Shown here: positions 42,781-55,273 of the stretch, in pieces | How positions within the stretch are numbered: position 1 is the first letter of the stretch | How the letters are laid out: the number at the start of each line of letters is the position of its first letter | Assembly: GCF_001518815.1 (NCBI RefSeq) | Contig: NZ_CP013987.1 | Span: 4,610,501 to 4,674,500 of the forward strand | DNA length: 64,000 bases | Direction: 5' to 3' | DNA from: Pseudomonas oryzihabitans | Lineage (GTDB): Bacteria; Pseudomonadota; Gammaproteobacteria; Pseudomonadales; Pseudomonadaceae | Translations under genes and position numbers: made by a program | The notes under the pieces: generated by a model | Databases searched by the model: none | Seen by the model: only the letters and a program-made list of their open reading frames with translations | Told to the model about the DNA's origin: nothing

Positions 42781-43446
42781 TCAACGACGACTGAAATGGG
42801 CGACGAGGCGATCGCCGACCATCTGCAGTACCTGGACCAGCACCAGCAGCAAGAGCACCGTAACCACCATGACGTCGGTCTGGAAGCGCTGGTAGCCGAA
42901 ACGGATGGCCAGATCGCCCAGGCCGCCGCCGCCGATCACCCCGGCCATGGCGGTGTAGGACACCAGGGCGATGGCGGTGACGGTGGTGGCCGCGATCAGC
43001 CCCGGCAGGGCCTCGGGCAGCAGGGTGCGGGTGACGATCTGCCAGAGACTGGCACCCATGGCCTGGGTGGCCTCGATGATGCCGCGGTCGACCTCGCGCA
43101 GGGCGGTTTCCACCAGCCGGGCAAAGAAGGGTGCGGCGCCCACCACCAGCGGCGGGATGGCGCCCTCGACACCCAGCGAGGTGCCGATCAGCCAGACCGT
43201 GATGGGGATCATCAGGATCAGCAGGATGATGAAGGGCACCGAGCGCAGCACGTTGACCACGAAGGACAGGATGCCGTAGACCAGCGGCTGCTCCAGCAAT
43301 TGGCGGCGGCTGGTGAGAAACAGCAGCACGCCCAGCGGCAGGCCGAGGATCAGGGTGAAGAGCATGGACCAGCCGAGCATGGCCAGGGTGTCCTGGGTCG
43401 CCTGCCAGATCTCGGCCCAGTCGATGTTGCTGAAGAGTTCGTCCAT
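42781..43446 (-). CDS. metI: Methionine ABC transporter permease
   Basis: The 221-residue protein has five predicted helices and the ABC-permease EAA loop EATQAMGASLWQIVTRTLLPEALPGLIAA at about residues 125-155. It forms the membrane channel of MetNIQ. The ATG overlaps the metN stop by 1 bp (TGATG), showing translational coupling. Length equals E. coli MetI (217) plus a few residues. Confidence 0.94.
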   Translation of the reverse strand: MDELFSNIDWAEIWQATQDTLAMLGWSMLFTLILGLPLGVLLFLTSRRQLLEQPLVYGILSFVVNVLRSVPFIILLILMIPITVWLIGTSLGVEGAIPPLVVGAAPFFARLVETALREVDRGIIEATQAMGASLWQIVTRTLLPEALPGLIAATTVTAIALVSYTAMAGVIGGGGLGDLAIRFGYQRFQTDVMVVTVLLLLVLVQVLQMVGDRLVAHFSRR

Positions 43447-44453
43447 CAGCGCAGGACCTCCACGGTGACGTCGGCGGCCTGGAAGCGAGCCAAGGCGCCG
43501 TCCAGATCACCGCCCACCAGGGCGATGGTCAGCTGGCCATAGGGCTCGTCCCGGATGCGGTCGATGCGACCGCCGAGAATGCTGTAGTCCACACCGGTCT
43601 CCCGGGCGACGTGGCCCAGCAGCGGTGCATAGGTGGCTTCGCCGCGGAAGGTCAGGCGCAGGATGCGCCCCTCGACGTGGGCATAGGCGTCGGCCAGGTC
43701 GGCCTCGTCCTGGTGCTCGGCCTCGAAAACGAAACGGCGGGTGGTGGGATGTTGCGGATGCAGGAAGACATCGGCCACGGTGCCCTGCTCCACCACGGCG
43801 CCGCCGTCGAGCACGGCGACCCGGTCGCAGACGCGACGGATCACGTCCATCTCGTGGGTGATCAGCACGATGGTCAGGCCCAGTTCACGATTGAGCTCGG
43901 CGAGCAGTTGCAGCACCTGGGCGGTGGTCTGCGGATCGAGGGCACTGGTGGCCTCGTCGCAGAGCAGGATCTTCGGCTCGGTAGCCAGGGCGCGGGCGAT
44001 GCCGACGCGCTGTTTCTGGCCACCGGAGAGCTGCGCCGGATACTTGCGTGCCTGGTCGGACAACCCGACCCGCGCCAGCAGCTCCTCGACCCGCTGGGCG
44101 ATCTGCGCCCGCGAACGGCCACCCGCCAGTTCCAGCGGCAGGGCCACGTTGGCCGCCACGGTCTTGGACGAGAGCAGATTGAAGTGTTGGAAGATCATGC
44201 CGATGCGGCGACGGAAATCGCGCAGCTCGCTTGATCCCAGTGCGGTGACCTCGGCACCATCGACCAGCAGGCGACCGCCACTGGGGGCTTCGAGGCGGTT
44301 GATCAGGCGCAAGAGGGTACTCTTGCCCGCGCCGGAGTGGCCGATCAGGCCGAAGATCTCGCCGGCGTCGATCCTCAGGTCGACCGGCTGGAGCGCCGCG
44401 ACCTCGCGACCGCGCGTGCGGTACGTCTTGTGGACAGCGTGGAATTCGATCAA
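43446..44453 (-). CDS. metN: Methionine ABC transporter ATP-binding protein
   Basis: The 335-residue ATPase has Walker [10 protein letters not shown] (about residues 37-45), the signature [15 protein letters not shown], Walker [15 protein letters not shown] and a C-terminal NIL methionine-sensing domain from about residue 255 that allows trans-inhibition by intracellular methionine. The start codon is TTG at 44453: the family N-terminus [13 protein letters not shown] begins exactly there and no in-frame ATG lies near. AAGG lies about nine bases upstream. It is the first gene of the met operon, divergent from katE. Confidence 0.94.
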   Translation of the reverse strand: MIEFHAVHKTYRTRGREVAALQPVDLRIDAGEIFGLIGHSGAGKSTLLRLINRLEAPSGGRLLVDGAEVTALGSSELRDFRRRIGMIFQHFNLLSSKTVAANVALPLELAGGRSRAQIAQRVEELLARVGLSDQARKYPAQLSGGQKQRVGIARALATEPKILLCDEATSALDPQTTAQVLQLLAELNRELGLTIVLITHEMDVIRRVCDRVAVLDGGAVVEQGTVADVFLHPQHPTTRRFVFEAEHQDEADLADAYAHVEGRILRLTFRGEATYAPLLGHVARETGVDYSILGGRIDRIRDEPYGQLTIALVGGDLDGALARFQAADVTVEVLR

Positions 44454-44736
44454 TGGAAAAACCTTGAGTGTTTCGTAAGACGGCAGGATGGAGATCCAGC
44501 CGCGCAGTTTAACGCGAGCGCTTATATCTGCTTAGCACTTGTTGTCGGGTATTAAGCCAATAAAGGCATATGGCCAGTCCAGGCCGGCCCATTCGGCAGC
44601 ACACAGCCCGTCGCTCCGTATCACCCAAGCGGAACACCGGCTCTAAACCGCGAGTCACTAGAGGACTGCCTGAATTCGCCCCACATTCCGTAGGGGACGC
44701 AAAGAGCGCCTGACAGGCGCCTGATGAGGACCTTCC

Positions 44737-46866
<2,130 letters not shown>

Positions 46867-46877
46867 ACAGGCAGGCA

Positions 46878-46916
46878 TGAAAAAGCCGACCGTCGCGAGA
46901 CGGTCGGCTTTTTTGT
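46878..46916 (+). terminator. Intrinsic terminator of katE
   Basis: AAAAAGCCGACCGTC pairs with GACGGTCGGCTTTTT over GCGA and is followed by further T. Confidence 0.9.
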
Positions 46917-46965
46917 TTTTTGCCATCGCGGTCGTTGCCTGTTCGGCCCATTGCCACGATGCATC

Positions 46966-47320
46966 CGTAGGTTGGGCTGAGACGGCTCCATCGTCGAAGC
47001 CCAACAAGGCGAGCCATCAGCGCACTCTATTGTTGGGCTTCGCCGCGCTCAACCCAACCTACGGGTTCTGCGTTGGGATCGGCTCCGTAGGTTGGGCTGA
47101 GACGGCCTTATCGTCGAAGCCCAACAACGCGGGGCAGACAGCGTGCTCCGTTGTTGGGCTTCGCTGCGCTCAGCCCAACCTACGGGTTCTGTGCCGGGGT
47201 CGCCTTGGTAGGTTGGGCTGAGACGGCCTTGTCGTCGAAGCCCAACAACGCGGGGCAGACAGCGTGCTCCGTTGTTGGGCTTCGCTGCACTCAGCCCAAC
47301 CTACGGGTTCTGTGCCGGGA
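46966..47320. repeat. Three tandem copies (120-bp period) of the nested GTAGGTTGGG inverted repeat
   Basis: Units begin with GTAGGTTGGGCTGAGACGG at 46968, 47088 and 47208, exactly 120 bp apart. Each holds four arms: GTAGGTTGGGCTGAG, CGAAGCCCAACAA, TTGTTGGGCTTCG and CTCAGCCCAACCTAC (AACCC in unit 1). Units 2 and 3 are almost identical and unit 1 is more diverged, so the array grew by recent duplication. The last unit abuts the ridA stop codon at 47321. No gene is seen in this 450-bp gap. Spacer sequences are not unique, so it is not a CRISPR array. Confidence 0.85.
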
Positions 47321-47701
47321 TCAACCCAGCACCAGCACCCCGTCCATTTCCACTTGCGAACCCTTGGGCAGCGCGGCCACGCCGATGGCGGCGCGGGCGG
47401 GATAGGGCTGCTGGAAGTAGCGACCCATGATCTCGTTGACGGTGGCGAAGTGCGAAAGGTCGATCAGGAAGATGTTCAGCTTGACGATGTCGGCCAGCGA
47501 ACCACCGGCGGCCTCGGCCACGGCCTTGAGGTTTTCGAACACCTGGACCACCTGGGCCTCGAAGCCGTCCACCAGCTCCATGCTGGTGGGATTGAGCGGG
47601 ATCTGCCCGGAGAGATAGACGGTGTCACCGACCTTGATCGCCTGGGAATAGGTACCAATGGCGGCAGGCGCCTTGTCGGTGTGGATCACTTGCTTGCTCA
47701 T
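47321..47701 (-). CDS. ridA: RidA family reactive-intermediate deaminase
   Basis: The 126-residue YjgF/YER057c/UK114-family protein starts [36 protein letters not shown] and has the catalytic-pocket Arg in [27 protein letters not shown]. RidA hydrolyses 2-aminoacrylate-type enamines released by PLP enzymes, as a trimer in the cytoplasm. The start at 47701 follows GGAGCG. It is downstream of spoT with 59 bp between, as in PAO1 (PA5338-PA5339). Its stop codon directly borders the triple repeat. Confidence 0.95.
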   Translation of the reverse strand: MSKQVIHTDKAPAAIGTYSQAIKVGDTVYLSGQIPLNPTSMELVDGFEAQVVQVFENLKAVAEAAGGSLADIVKLNIFLIDLSHFATVNEIMGRYFQQPYPARAAIGVAALPKGSQVEMDGVLVLG

Positions 47702-47760
47702 GGGTCGCTCCTGTGCGGGAAAGGCTCGATTCTGCAAGCCCGTGGCGACCCACTGCAACC

Positions 47761-49920
47761 TCAGCTGCGAACCCGAGTGATACCAGCCACGCCCTTGAGC
47801 GTGCGCAGCTTCTTGATCACCCGCGCCAGATGGACACGGTCATGCACGCTGACCACCAGCTGGACCACGCTGATCCGGCCATCGCGTTCGTTCATGCCGA
47901 TCTTCTCGACGTTGGCGTCCGCAGCGGTGACGTTGTTGGCCAGCATGGCGATCAGGCCGCGCTGATGTTCCAGCTGGACGCGCAACTCGACGCTAAATTC
48001 GCCGGTGACGTCCTTGGCCCAGTTGAGCACGATGCACTTTTCGCTGTTGTGCCGGAATTCGGCGATGTTCCGGCAGTTTTCCAGGTGGATCACCATGCCC
48101 TTGCCGGCCGACAGGTGGCCGACGATGGGATCGCCCGGAATCGGCGTGCAGCACTTGGCGTAGCTGATCACCAGGCCTTCGGAGCCGCGGATGGCCAGCG
48201 GTCCCTGCGGCGTGGTGCCAGGCTGCGGCTCCAGCGGCTCTTCCTGCTCGCTGCCGGACACCAGGCGCCGCGCCACCACGTAGGCCATGCGATTGCCCAG
48301 GCCGATCTCCTCGAGCAGGTCCTCTAGTACCACACCCTTGTATTCGCCGAGCACCGAGAGGATGCGCATCGGCGAGATCTTCGACAGCTGGGTGCCAAAG
48401 CCGGACAGCGCCTTGTTCAGCAGCCGCTCGCCGAGGCTGATGGACTCGGAGCGACGCTGTTGCTTGAGCGCATGGCGGATATTGGTGCGGGCCTTGCCGG
48501 TGACCACGAAGTTGAGCCAGGCCGGATTGGGCCGGGCGCCAGGCGCGGTGACGATCTCCACCGTTTCACCACTGCCCAGCGGCTGCGACAGCGGCGCCAG
48601 GCGACGGTTGATGCGGCAGGCGATGCAGCTGTTGCCCACGTCGGTGTGCACCGCGTAGGCGAAGTCCACGGCCGTGGAGCCCTTGGGCAGCTCCATGATG
48701 CGGCCCTTGGGGGTGAAGACATAGACCTCGTCGGGGAAGAGGTCGATCTTCACGTTCTCGATGAATTCCAGGGAGTTGCCCGCACGTTGCTGCAACTCGA
48801 GGATGCCCTTCACCCACTGGCGGGCGCGCAAATGGCTGGCGCGCGGCTCGTCGCCCCCGGCCTTGTACAGGCCATGGGCGGCGATGCCGTTGTTGGCCAT
48901 CTCTTCCATTTCGCGGGTGCGGATCTGGATCTCGATGGGCACGCCGTGCATGCCGAACAGGGTGGTGTGCAGGGACTGGTAGCCGTTGGCCTTGGGGATG
49001 GCGATGTAGTCCTTGAAGCGCCCCGGGAACGGCTTGTAGAGATTGTGCACCGCGCCGAGCACGCGGTAGCAGGTGTCGACCTTGTCGACGATGATGCGGA
49101 AACCGTAGACGTCCATGATCTCGTTGAACGACTTCCGCTTGCCGCGCATCTTCTGGTAGATGCTGTGCAGGTGCTTCTCGCGGCCAACCACCTCGCCATC
49201 CAGGCCTTCGCGGGCCAGGCAGTTGGCCAGGGATTCCTGGATCTTGCCGAGGATCTCGCGGCGATTGCCACGGGCCGTCTTGACCGCCCGCTGAATGCGC
49301 TCGGCGCGCATCGGGTGCATGGCGCGAAAGCCCAGGTCCTCGAATTCCACATAGAAATCGTGCATGCCCAGCCGGTTGGCGATGGGCGCGTAGATTTCCA
49401 GGGTTTCCTTGGCGATGCGCCGGCTCTTGTCCGGCGGCATGGCGTCCAGGGTGCGCATGTTGTGCAGCCGGTCGGCCAGCTTGACCAGGATGACGCGGAT
49501 GTCCTTGGACATCGCCATGGTCATCTTCTGGAAGTTCTCCGCCTGGGCCTCGGCCTTGGTCTCGAACTTCATCTGGGTCAGCTTGCTGACCCCGTCTACC
49601 AGCTCCGCCACGGTCTCGCCGAACTGGCCGACCAGGGCTTCCTTGGCGATGCCGGTGTCCTCGATCACGTCGTGCAGCATGGCCGCCATCAGGCTCTGAT
49701 GGTCCATGTGCATGTCGGCGAGGATGTTGGCGACCGCCAGTGGATGGGTGACATAGGGCTCGCCGCTGCGGCGGCGCTGCCCATCGTGAGCCTGCTCGGC
49801 GTAGTAGTAGGCCCGCCGGACCAGATTGACCTGGTCGGGGGTCAGGTAGCTCGCCAGACGCTCGGCCAGCAGGTCGATGCCGGTCGGGCGGACGTCACCA
49901 TACGCAGGCTCGGCGGCCAT
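47761..49920 (-). CDS. spoT: Bifunctional (p)ppGpp synthetase/hydrolase SpoT
   Basis: The 719-residue RelA/SpoT protein has a hydrolase HD domain (about 35-185; [11 protein letters not shown] and MLHDVIEDT), a synthetase domain (about 230-360; [48 protein letters not shown]), TGS (about 395-455; [28 protein letters not shown]), a conserved-cysteine region ([14 protein letters not shown]) and a C-terminal ACT domain. The intact HD motif identifies SpoT rather than RelA. It sets alarmone level under carbon and fatty-acid stress. It starts 3 bp after rpoZ. It is slightly longer than the PAO1 protein (701) at the N-terminus. Confidence 0.95.
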   Translation of the reverse strand: MAAEPAYGDVRPTGIDLLAERLASYLTPDQVNLVRRAYYYAEQAHDGQRRRSGEPYVTHPLAVANILADMHMDHQSLMAAMLHDVIEDTGIAKEALVGQFGETVAELVDGVSKLTQMKFETKAEAQAENFQKMTMAMSKDIRVILVKLADRLHNMRTLDAMPPDKSRRIAKETLEIYAPIANRLGMHDFYVEFEDLGFRAMHPMRAERIQRAVKTARGNRREILGKIQESLANCLAREGLDGEVVGREKHLHSIYQKMRGKRKSFNEIMDVYGFRIIVDKVDTCYRVLGAVHNLYKPFPGRFKDYIAIPKANGYQSLHTTLFGMHGVPIEIQIRTREMEEMANNGIAAHGLYKAGGDEPRASHLRARQWVKGILELQQRAGNSLEFIENVKIDLFPDEVYVFTPKGRIMELPKGSTAVDFAYAVHTDVGNSCIACRINRRLAPLSQPLGSGETVEIVTAPGARPNPAWLNFVVTGKARTNIRHALKQQRRSESISLGERLLNKALSGFGTQLSKISPMRILSVLGEYKGVVLEDLLEEIGLGNRMAYVVARRLVSGSEQEEPLEPQPGTTPQGPLAIRGSEGLVISYAKCCTPIPGDPIVGHLSAGKGMVIHLENCRNIAEFRHNSEKCIVLNWAKDVTGEFSVELRVQLEHQRGLIAMLANNVTAADANVEKIGMNERDGRISVVQLVVSVHDRVHLARVIKKLRTLKGVAGITRVRS

Positions 49921-49923
49921 GGC

Positions 49924-50196
49924 TTAGAGCGCCTCGCCGTCCGCTTCTTCGTTGACTTCGAAGGCGGCGAACAGCGGCTCTTCTTCGACGATGTCGTCCA
50001 GACGGATGACTTCCTCGTCGACCAGGCCTTCGGCGATCTCGCGCAGGGCGACGACGGTGGGCTTGTCGTTGTCCCACGGTACCTTGGGCTCCTTGCCGCC
50101 GGTGGCCAGCTGGCGCGAGCGCTTGGTGGCGAGCATGACCAGCTCGAATCGGTTGTCTACGTTGTCCAGGCAGTCTTCGACAGTAACGCGGGCCAT
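49924..50196 (-). CDS. rpoZ: RNA polymerase omega subunit
   Basis: The 90-residue protein starts [34 protein letters not shown] and has the omega core [17 protein letters not shown] followed by an acidic tail. Omega helps assemble RNA polymerase and forms part of the ppGpp site, which fits its operon with spoT 3 bp downstream. GAGGAAG precedes the ATG. In Pseudomonas and E. coli gmk normally lies just upstream; here the upstream neighbour is glcB and the 154-bp gap must hold a separate promoter. Confidence 0.96.
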   Translation of the reverse strand: MARVTVEDCLDNVDNRFELVMLATKRSRQLATGGKEPKVPWDNDKPTVVALREIAEGLVDEEVIRLDDIVEEEPLFAAFEVNEEADGEAL

Positions 50197-50350
50197 GGTC
50201 TTCCTCGTGGCGATGATGATCCCGGGAACGGGGGACCTGATAGTATAAAAATTCGCCAGTGGCAAGGGAAGAGGCGGTGGTCGGAGGACCACCGGCACCG
50301 CTCCTTGTAGAAGTGGCTCCCGCCCGCGCCGGACGGAAGCCTTGGCCGGG

Positions 50351-52525
50351 TCAGGCCCCCGCTTTCTTCTTCAGGCGCCAGGCGTGCAGCAGCGGCTCGG
50401 TGTAGCCGCTGGGCTGCTCGCGGCCCTTGAAGATGAGGTCGCGGGCGGCGCGATAGGCATAGGAGCTGTCGAAGTGGCCGGCCATGGGCTCGTAGAGCGC
50501 ATCCCCGGCGTTCTGGCCGTCCACCACCTTGGCCATGCGCTGCAGCGTCTCGTCCACCTGTTCGGCGCTGACCACGCCGTGGTGCAACCAGTTGGCGATG
50601 TGCTGGCTGGAGATGCGCAGGGTGGCGCGGTCTTCCATCAGGCCGACATCGTGGATGTCGGGCACCTTGGAGCAGCCCACGCCCTGGTCGACCCAGCGCA
50701 CCACGTAGCCGAGGATGCCCTGGCAGTTGTTGTCCAGTTCCTGCTGGATGGCCTCGGCGGACCAGTCCGGCGACTCGGCCACCGGCACGCTGAGCAGGCC
50801 GGCGAGCAGTTCGCCACGGGCGGCGTCGACATCGGTGCGCTCCAGCTCCTGCTGGACCTGCTGGACGTTGACCTGGTGGTAATGCAGGGCATGCAGCACG
50901 GCAGCGGTGGGCGACGGCACCCAGGCGGTGTTGGCGCCAGCCTTGGGATGGCCGATCTTCTGCTCCAGCATGGCGGCCATCAGGTCGGGCATGGCCCACA
51001 TACCCTTGCCGATCTGCGCCTTGCCACGCAGTCCGCAGGCCAGGCCCACCAGCACGTTGTTGCGCTCATAGGCGGTGATCCACTTGGAGGTTTTCATGTC
51101 GCCCTTGCGCAACATGGGCCCGGCCAGCATGGCGGTGTGCATCTCGTCGCCCGTGCGGTCGAGGAAGCCGGTGTTGATGAAGGCCACCCGCGCCGAAGCG
51201 GCGGCGATGCAGGCCTTGAGGTTGACGCTGGTGCGGCGTTCCTCGTCCATGATGCCCAGCTTGACGGTGTTGGCCGGCAGCCCCAGCAGGGCCTCGACGC
51301 GGTCGAACAGCTCGACGGCGAAGGCCACCTCGGCCGGGCCGTGCATCTTGGGTTTGACGATGTAGACCGAGCCGCTACGGGAATTGCCCTGGCGCTTGAG
51401 GTCGTGCAGGGCGCAGGTGACGGTCACCACGGCGTCGAGGATGCCCTCGGGAATCTCGCGACCCTCTTCCAGCAATACCGCCGGATTGGTCATCAGGTGG
51501 CCGACATTGCGGATGAACAGCAGCGAGCGACCATGCAGGGTCAGCGGCTGGCCGTCGGCGCCCTGGTACTCGCGGTCGGAGTTGAGGCGCCGGGTAAAGG
51601 TCTCGCCACCCTTGCTGACCTCTTCGGCCAGGTCGCCCTTCATCAGGCCCAGCCAGTTGCGATAGGCCAGGACCTTGTCGGCGGCGTCCACCGCGGCGAT
51701 GGAGTCCTCCAGGTCCATGATGGTGCTGACCGCGGCTTCCAGCAGCAGGTCCTTGACCCCGGCGGCGTCGGTCTTGCCGATGGCGCTGTCGCGGTCGATC
51801 TGGATCTCCAAGTGCAGGCCGTTATGACGCAAGAGCACCGCAGACGGCGCGGCGGCGTCACCCTGGTAGCCGACGAAGGCGGCCGGATCGGCCAGTTCGC
51901 TGGTGCCGCTCTTGAGGTCCACCACCAGGCGACCATCCTGCACGCGGTAGGCGGTGGCGTCCCGGTGCGAGCCACCGGCCAGGGGGGCCACGCCGTCCAG
52001 TACCTGGCGGGCGAAGGCCACCACCTTGGCACCGCGGGTGGGGTTGTAGCCCTTGCCGCGCTCGGCGCCATCGGTCTCGGGCAGGGCGTCGGTGCCATAG
52101 AGGGCGTCGTACAGCGAGCCCCAGCGGGCATTGGCAGCGTTCAGGGCGTAGCGGGCGTTGAGTACCGGCACCACCAGCTGCGGACCGGCCTGCTCGGCGA
52201 TCTCGCGGTCGACGCCGGCAGTGCTGGCCTGGACCTGGGCGGGCACGGGCTGAAGATAGCCGATGCCTTCGAGAAAGGCCTGGTAGGCAGGCAGGTCGGT
52301 AACCGGGCCGGGGTGGGCGCCGTGCCAGTTGTCGAGCTCCACCTGCAGGCGATCACGCTCGGCCAGAAGCTCGCGATTACGGGGTGCCAACTCGTGCACC
52401 AGGGTATCCACCCCCGACCAGAAGGCGGCGGTGTCGAGACCGGTGCCAGGCAGCACCTCTTCGTCGATGAAGCGCTGCAGTTCGGTGGCCACCTGCAGGC
52501 GGCCCAGGGTAATGCGGTCGGTCAT
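50351..52525 (-). CDS. glcB: Malate synthase G
   Basis: The 724-residue monomeric malate synthase starts [31 protein letters not shown]. It has the TIM-barrel motifs [61 protein letters not shown] and [37 protein letters not shown]. It condenses glyoxylate with acetyl-CoA to malate. Length is exactly that of GlcB. Here it is the last gene of glcDEFGB, the E. coli order; in PAO1 glcB lies elsewhere, so this is a notable arrangement. It lies 37 bp after glcG. Confidence 0.96.
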   Translation of the reverse strand: MTDRITLGRLQVATELQRFIDEEVLPGTGLDTAAFWSGVDTLVHELAPRNRELLAERDRLQVELDNWHGAHPGPVTDLPAYQAFLEGIGYLQPVPAQVQASTAGVDREIAEQAGPQLVVPVLNARYALNAANARWGSLYDALYGTDALPETDGAERGKGYNPTRGAKVVAFARQVLDGVAPLAGGSHRDATAYRVQDGRLVVDLKSGTSELADPAAFVGYQGDAAAPSAVLLRHNGLHLEIQIDRDSAIGKTDAAGVKDLLLEAAVSTIMDLEDSIAAVDAADKVLAYRNWLGLMKGDLAEEVSKGGETFTRRLNSDREYQGADGQPLTLHGRSLLFIRNVGHLMTNPAVLLEEGREIPEGILDAVVTVTCALHDLKRQGNSRSGSVYIVKPKMHGPAEVAFAVELFDRVEALLGLPANTVKLGIMDEERRTSVNLKACIAAASARVAFINTGFLDRTGDEMHTAMLAGPMLRKGDMKTSKWITAYERNNVLVGLACGLRGKAQIGKGMWAMPDLMAAMLEQKIGHPKAGANTAWVPSPTAAVLHALHYHQVNVQQVQQELERTDVDAARGELLAGLLSVPVAESPDWSAEAIQQELDNNCQGILGYVVRWVDQGVGCSKVPDIHDVGLMEDRATLRISSQHIANWLHHGVVSAEQVDETLQRMAKVVDGQNAGDALYEPMAGHFDSSYAYRAARDLIFKGREQPSGYTEPLLHAWRLKKKAGA

Positions 52526-52562
52526 GATGGCTTTCCTTGATAACGAGAATGTCGAGAGAGGG

Positions 52563-52967
52563 TTAACCCAGTGCCGCGATGGCCGCCTTGGCGACCTGGG
52601 CATCTTCCGGAGCCTTGACGCCGGAGACGCCGACCGCGCCCACCACCTGGCCATCCACCAGGATGGGCACCCCGCCTTCGAGCATGCCCTGCATCAGCGG
52701 CGCGCTGAGAAAGGCGGTACGCCCGTTGTTGATCATCTCTTCCAGCACCTTGGACTCCTTGCGCGCCAGGGCGGCGCTACGGGCCTTTTCCGGGGCGATG
52801 TAGGCACTGTTGGGCGCGGCGCCGTCGAGGCGCAGCAGGGCCAGCGGATGGCCGCCGTCATCGGCCACGGCGATGCACACCGCCCAGCCCTGGCGTTCGG
52901 CTTCGGCGCGACCGGCGGCCAGCAGGGTGTCGATCTCGGCAAGGGTGAGCACGGCTTTGGTCTTCAT
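52563..52967 (-). CDS. glcG: GlcG/HbpS family protein
   Basis: The 134-residue protein starts [50 protein letters not shown] and ends [36 protein letters not shown], the GlcG/HbpS (DUF336) fold. Its biochemical role in glycolate use is unknown; some relatives bind haem or cobalamin. GGAGG lies just before the ATG. It sits between glcF and glcB, as in E. coli. No signal peptide is present, so it is cytoplasmic. Confidence 0.9.
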   Translation of the reverse strand: MKTKAVLTLAEIDTLLAAGRAEAERQGWAVCIAVADDGGHPLALLRLDGAAPNSAYIAPEKARSAALARKESKVLEEMINNGRTAFLSAPLMQGMLEGGVPILVDGQVVGAVGVSGVKAPEDAQVAKAAIAALG

Positions 52968-52981
52968 AGGGCCTCCAGGGT

Positions 52982-54214
52982 TCAGGGTTGGTTCGGGGCG
53001 GCCAGGGCCGCGTCGAGGATTTCGATCCAGTGGCGCACGGGAGTTCTCCCGGCGCCGTCGAGATGGCTCTGGCAACCGATGTTGGCGGTGGCGATCACCT
53101 CGGGGTGACCGCTCTCCAGGGCATCGAGCTTGGCGTCGCGCAGCCGCCGCGACAAGTCCGGCTGGGTCAGCGAATAGGTGCCGGCCGAGCCGCAGCAGAG
53201 GTGGCCGTCCGGCACCGGCGCCAGCGGAAAGCCCAGGCGTTGCAGCACGCCTTCCACGGCGCCACCCAGGCGCTGGGCGTGCTGCAGGGTGCAGGGGCAG
53301 TGGAACGCCAGCCGCGGGGTATCCTTCAGCTGCAGTTTTTCCAGTGGCAGATCACGCAGCACCTCCACCAGATCAAGGGTGCGCGCCGAGACCTCCCGGG
53401 CCTTGGCGGCGTAGACCGGGTCGTCCTTGAGCAGGCTGGCGTACTCCTTGACGAAGGCGCCGCAGCCGCTGGCGGTCTGGATGATGGCCTCGGCGCCGCC
53501 CTGCAGGGCCGGCCACCAGGCGTCGATGTTGCGCCGGGCACGGTCGAGACCGGCTTCCTGGGCATTGAGGTGATAGTCCACCGCGCCGCAGCAACCGGCG
53601 CGGGGCGCGGCGTCCAGGCTGATGCCGAGGCGATCCAGCACCCGCGCGGTGGCGGCATTGGTATTGGGCGACAGCCCCGGTTGCACGCAGCCTTCGAGGA
53701 TCAGCATGCGCCGGGCATGGCGAGCTGCCGGCCGCACCCCGGGCGCGGCGATGCGCGCCGGCAGTTTGGCCTGGACGCTGGCCGGCAACAGCGGTCGCAG
53801 GGTCTGGCCGCTTTTCAGCAGGGCGCCGAACAGCCGTGGCTGCGGCAGCACCTGGCGCAGTCCGGCGCGCAACAGGCGCTGACCCAGGGGTCGCGGCACC
53901 CGGCGCTCCACCTCGGCACGGCCGATATCGAGCAATTCGTGGTAGGAGACGCCCGAAGGACAGGTGGTCTCGCAGTTGCGGCAAGTCAGGCAGCGGTCCA
54001 GGTGCTCGCGGGTCTTCTCGCTGACCTCTCCGCCCTCGAGCATGCCCTTGATCAGGTAGATGCGCCCACGGGGACCGTCCAGCTCGTCGCCGAGCAGCTG
54101 GTAGGTCGGGCAGGTGGCGTTGCAGAAGCCGCAGTGCACGCAGCTGCGCAGCACCCGCTCGGCATCGGCGGCGCGGGGCAGTTCGCGGGCGGCAGGACTC
54201 AGATTGGTTTGCAT
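52982..54214 (-). CDS. glcF: Glycolate oxidase iron-sulfur subunit
   Basis: The 410-residue protein has two [4Fe-4S] ferredoxin motifs near the N-terminus (CVHCGFCNATCP and CLTCRNCETTCP) and two CCG cysteine-rich domains (GCCGAVDYHLN and LCCGSAGTYSL), the architecture of GlcF and heterodisulfide-reductase-like subunits. It passes electrons from the GlcD/GlcE flavin units to the membrane quinone pool. It follows glcE by 12 bp and precedes glcG by 14 bp. Confidence 0.95.
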   Translation of the reverse strand: MQTNLSPAARELPRAADAERVLRSCVHCGFCNATCPTYQLLGDELDGPRGRIYLIKGMLEGGEVSEKTREHLDRCLTCRNCETTCPSGVSYHELLDIGRAEVERRVPRPLGQRLLRAGLRQVLPQPRLFGALLKSGQTLRPLLPASVQAKLPARIAAPGVRPAARHARRMLILEGCVQPGLSPNTNAATARVLDRLGISLDAAPRAGCCGAVDYHLNAQEAGLDRARRNIDAWWPALQGGAEAIIQTASGCGAFVKEYASLLKDDPVYAAKAREVSARTLDLVEVLRDLPLEKLQLKDTPRLAFHCPCTLQHAQRLGGAVEGVLQRLGFPLAPVPDGHLCCGSAGTYSLTQPDLSRRLRDAKLDALESGHPEVIATANIGCQSHLDGAGRTPVRHWIEILDAALAAPNQP

Positions 54215-54226
54215 GACATCGCTCCC

Positions 54227-55273
54227 TTACAGCCCGGCGTACAGCCGACCCGGATTGAAGATCCCCTGGGGGTCCAGGCGCGCCTTGAGGCGACGGTGAT
54301 AGTCCAGCAGCGCGGCCGGCAGCGGATGCTGGGCCTCGCGTTCGGCGTCGGGCGTATAGCAGAGGGCATGGCCGCCAGCGCGCTCGGCGATCTCGCGCAG
54401 GACCGTGGCCGGGGCATCGCTCTTGAGCCAGTACTGGGCACCGCCCCAGTCCAGCAGCCGGGTGCCGGGCAGCTCCAGCAGTGGCGTATTGACCGGTAGC
54501 GACAGTCGCCACAGCGGCGCGGGGCCAGCGAAGAAGGCCAGGCGCTGTTCGTTGAGGTCGTCCCAGAAAGCCTCGGTCAGGCTGTCACCGCCAAGGCGAT
54601 CGACCGCCGAGCGTACCGAACCCTCCCCACCTTCCAGGCGCAGGTGCAGGCGCTGGCCGTCATGGCAGGCCGCCGAGATCGGCAGGGCTTCACGACCCCA
54701 GGCGGCGAGGCGCTGCAGGGCGCGCTCGGCGTCCAGCTCCAGACTCAGGCTCTGAGTGCAGCGCGGCTTGGGCAGGACCTTGAAGGACACCTCGGTGACC
54801 ACCCCGAGGCAGCCTTGGCTGCCGGCCAGCAACCGGGAGACGTCGTAGCCGGCGACGTTCTTCATCACCTCGCCGCCGAATCTCAGGTGTTCGCCAGTGC
54901 CGGTGATCAGTCGGGTACCCAGGACGAAGTCCCTCAGGCTACCGGCCCAGGGCCGCCGCGGACCGGAGAGGCCGCAGGCCAGGGTGCCGCCGACCGTGGC
55001 GCCCTCCCCCAGCCCTGGCGGTTCGCAGGGCAGCATCTGGCCCTGTTCGGCCAGGGCGGCATTGAGTTCGGCCAGCGGTGTGCCGGTACGGACCGTGGCC
55101 ACCAGTTCGGTGGGGTCGTAATGCACCAGACCGCGATGGCCACTGACGTCCAGCGGCTCACCGTCCACCGGGTGGCCCAGGTGGGCCTTGGTGTCGCCGC
55201 CATGGATACGCAGCGGCTGGCGACGAGTCAGGGCCTCGCGGACCTGGTCAAGGAGCAGTTCCAGGTTGTCCAT
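54227..55273 (-). CDS. glcE: Glycolate oxidase FAD-binding subunit
   Basis: The 348-residue PCMH-type FAD protein starts MDNLELLLDQVREALTRRQPLRIHGGDTKAHLG. The FAD motifs are PCEPPGLGEGATVGGTLACGLSGPRRPWAGSLRDFVLGTRLI and GGEVMKNVAGYDVSRLLAGSQGCLGVVTEVSFKVLPKP. It ends NPGRLYAGL. It acts with GlcD and GlcF to oxidise glycolate to glyoxylate. The ATG overlaps the glcD stop by 1 bp. The longer frame to 55516 overlaps glcD and is rejected. Confidence 0.95.
   Translation of the reverse strand: MDNLELLLDQVREALTRRQPLRIHGGDTKAHLGHPVDGEPLDVSGHRGLVHYDPTELVATVRTGTPLAELNAALAEQGQMLPCEPPGLGEGATVGGTLACGLSGPRRPWAGSLRDFVLGTRLITGTGEHLRFGGEVMKNVAGYDVSRLLAGSQGCLGVVTEVSFKVLPKPRCTQSLSLELDAERALQRLAAWGREALPISAACHDGQRLHLRLEGGEGSVRSAVDRLGGDSLTEAFWDDLNEQRLAFFAGPAPLWRLSLPVNTPLLELPGTRLLDWGGAQYWLKSDAPATVLREIAERAGGHALCYTPDAEREAQHPLPAALLDYHRRLKARLDPQGIFNPGRLYAGL

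Noticed and set aside
42683-43510. Upstream in-frame extension of metQ through metI
   Set aside because: Antagonistic with the clearly coding metI frame; the metQ signal peptide starts at 42682.
46966-47320. CRISPR array
   Set aside because: Units are three direct copies of about 120 bp without unique spacers and with internal inverted repeats; no cas genes nearby.
50342-52540. 732-codon open frame on + opposite glcB
   Set aside because: Antisense to malate synthase G with no recognisable domain.
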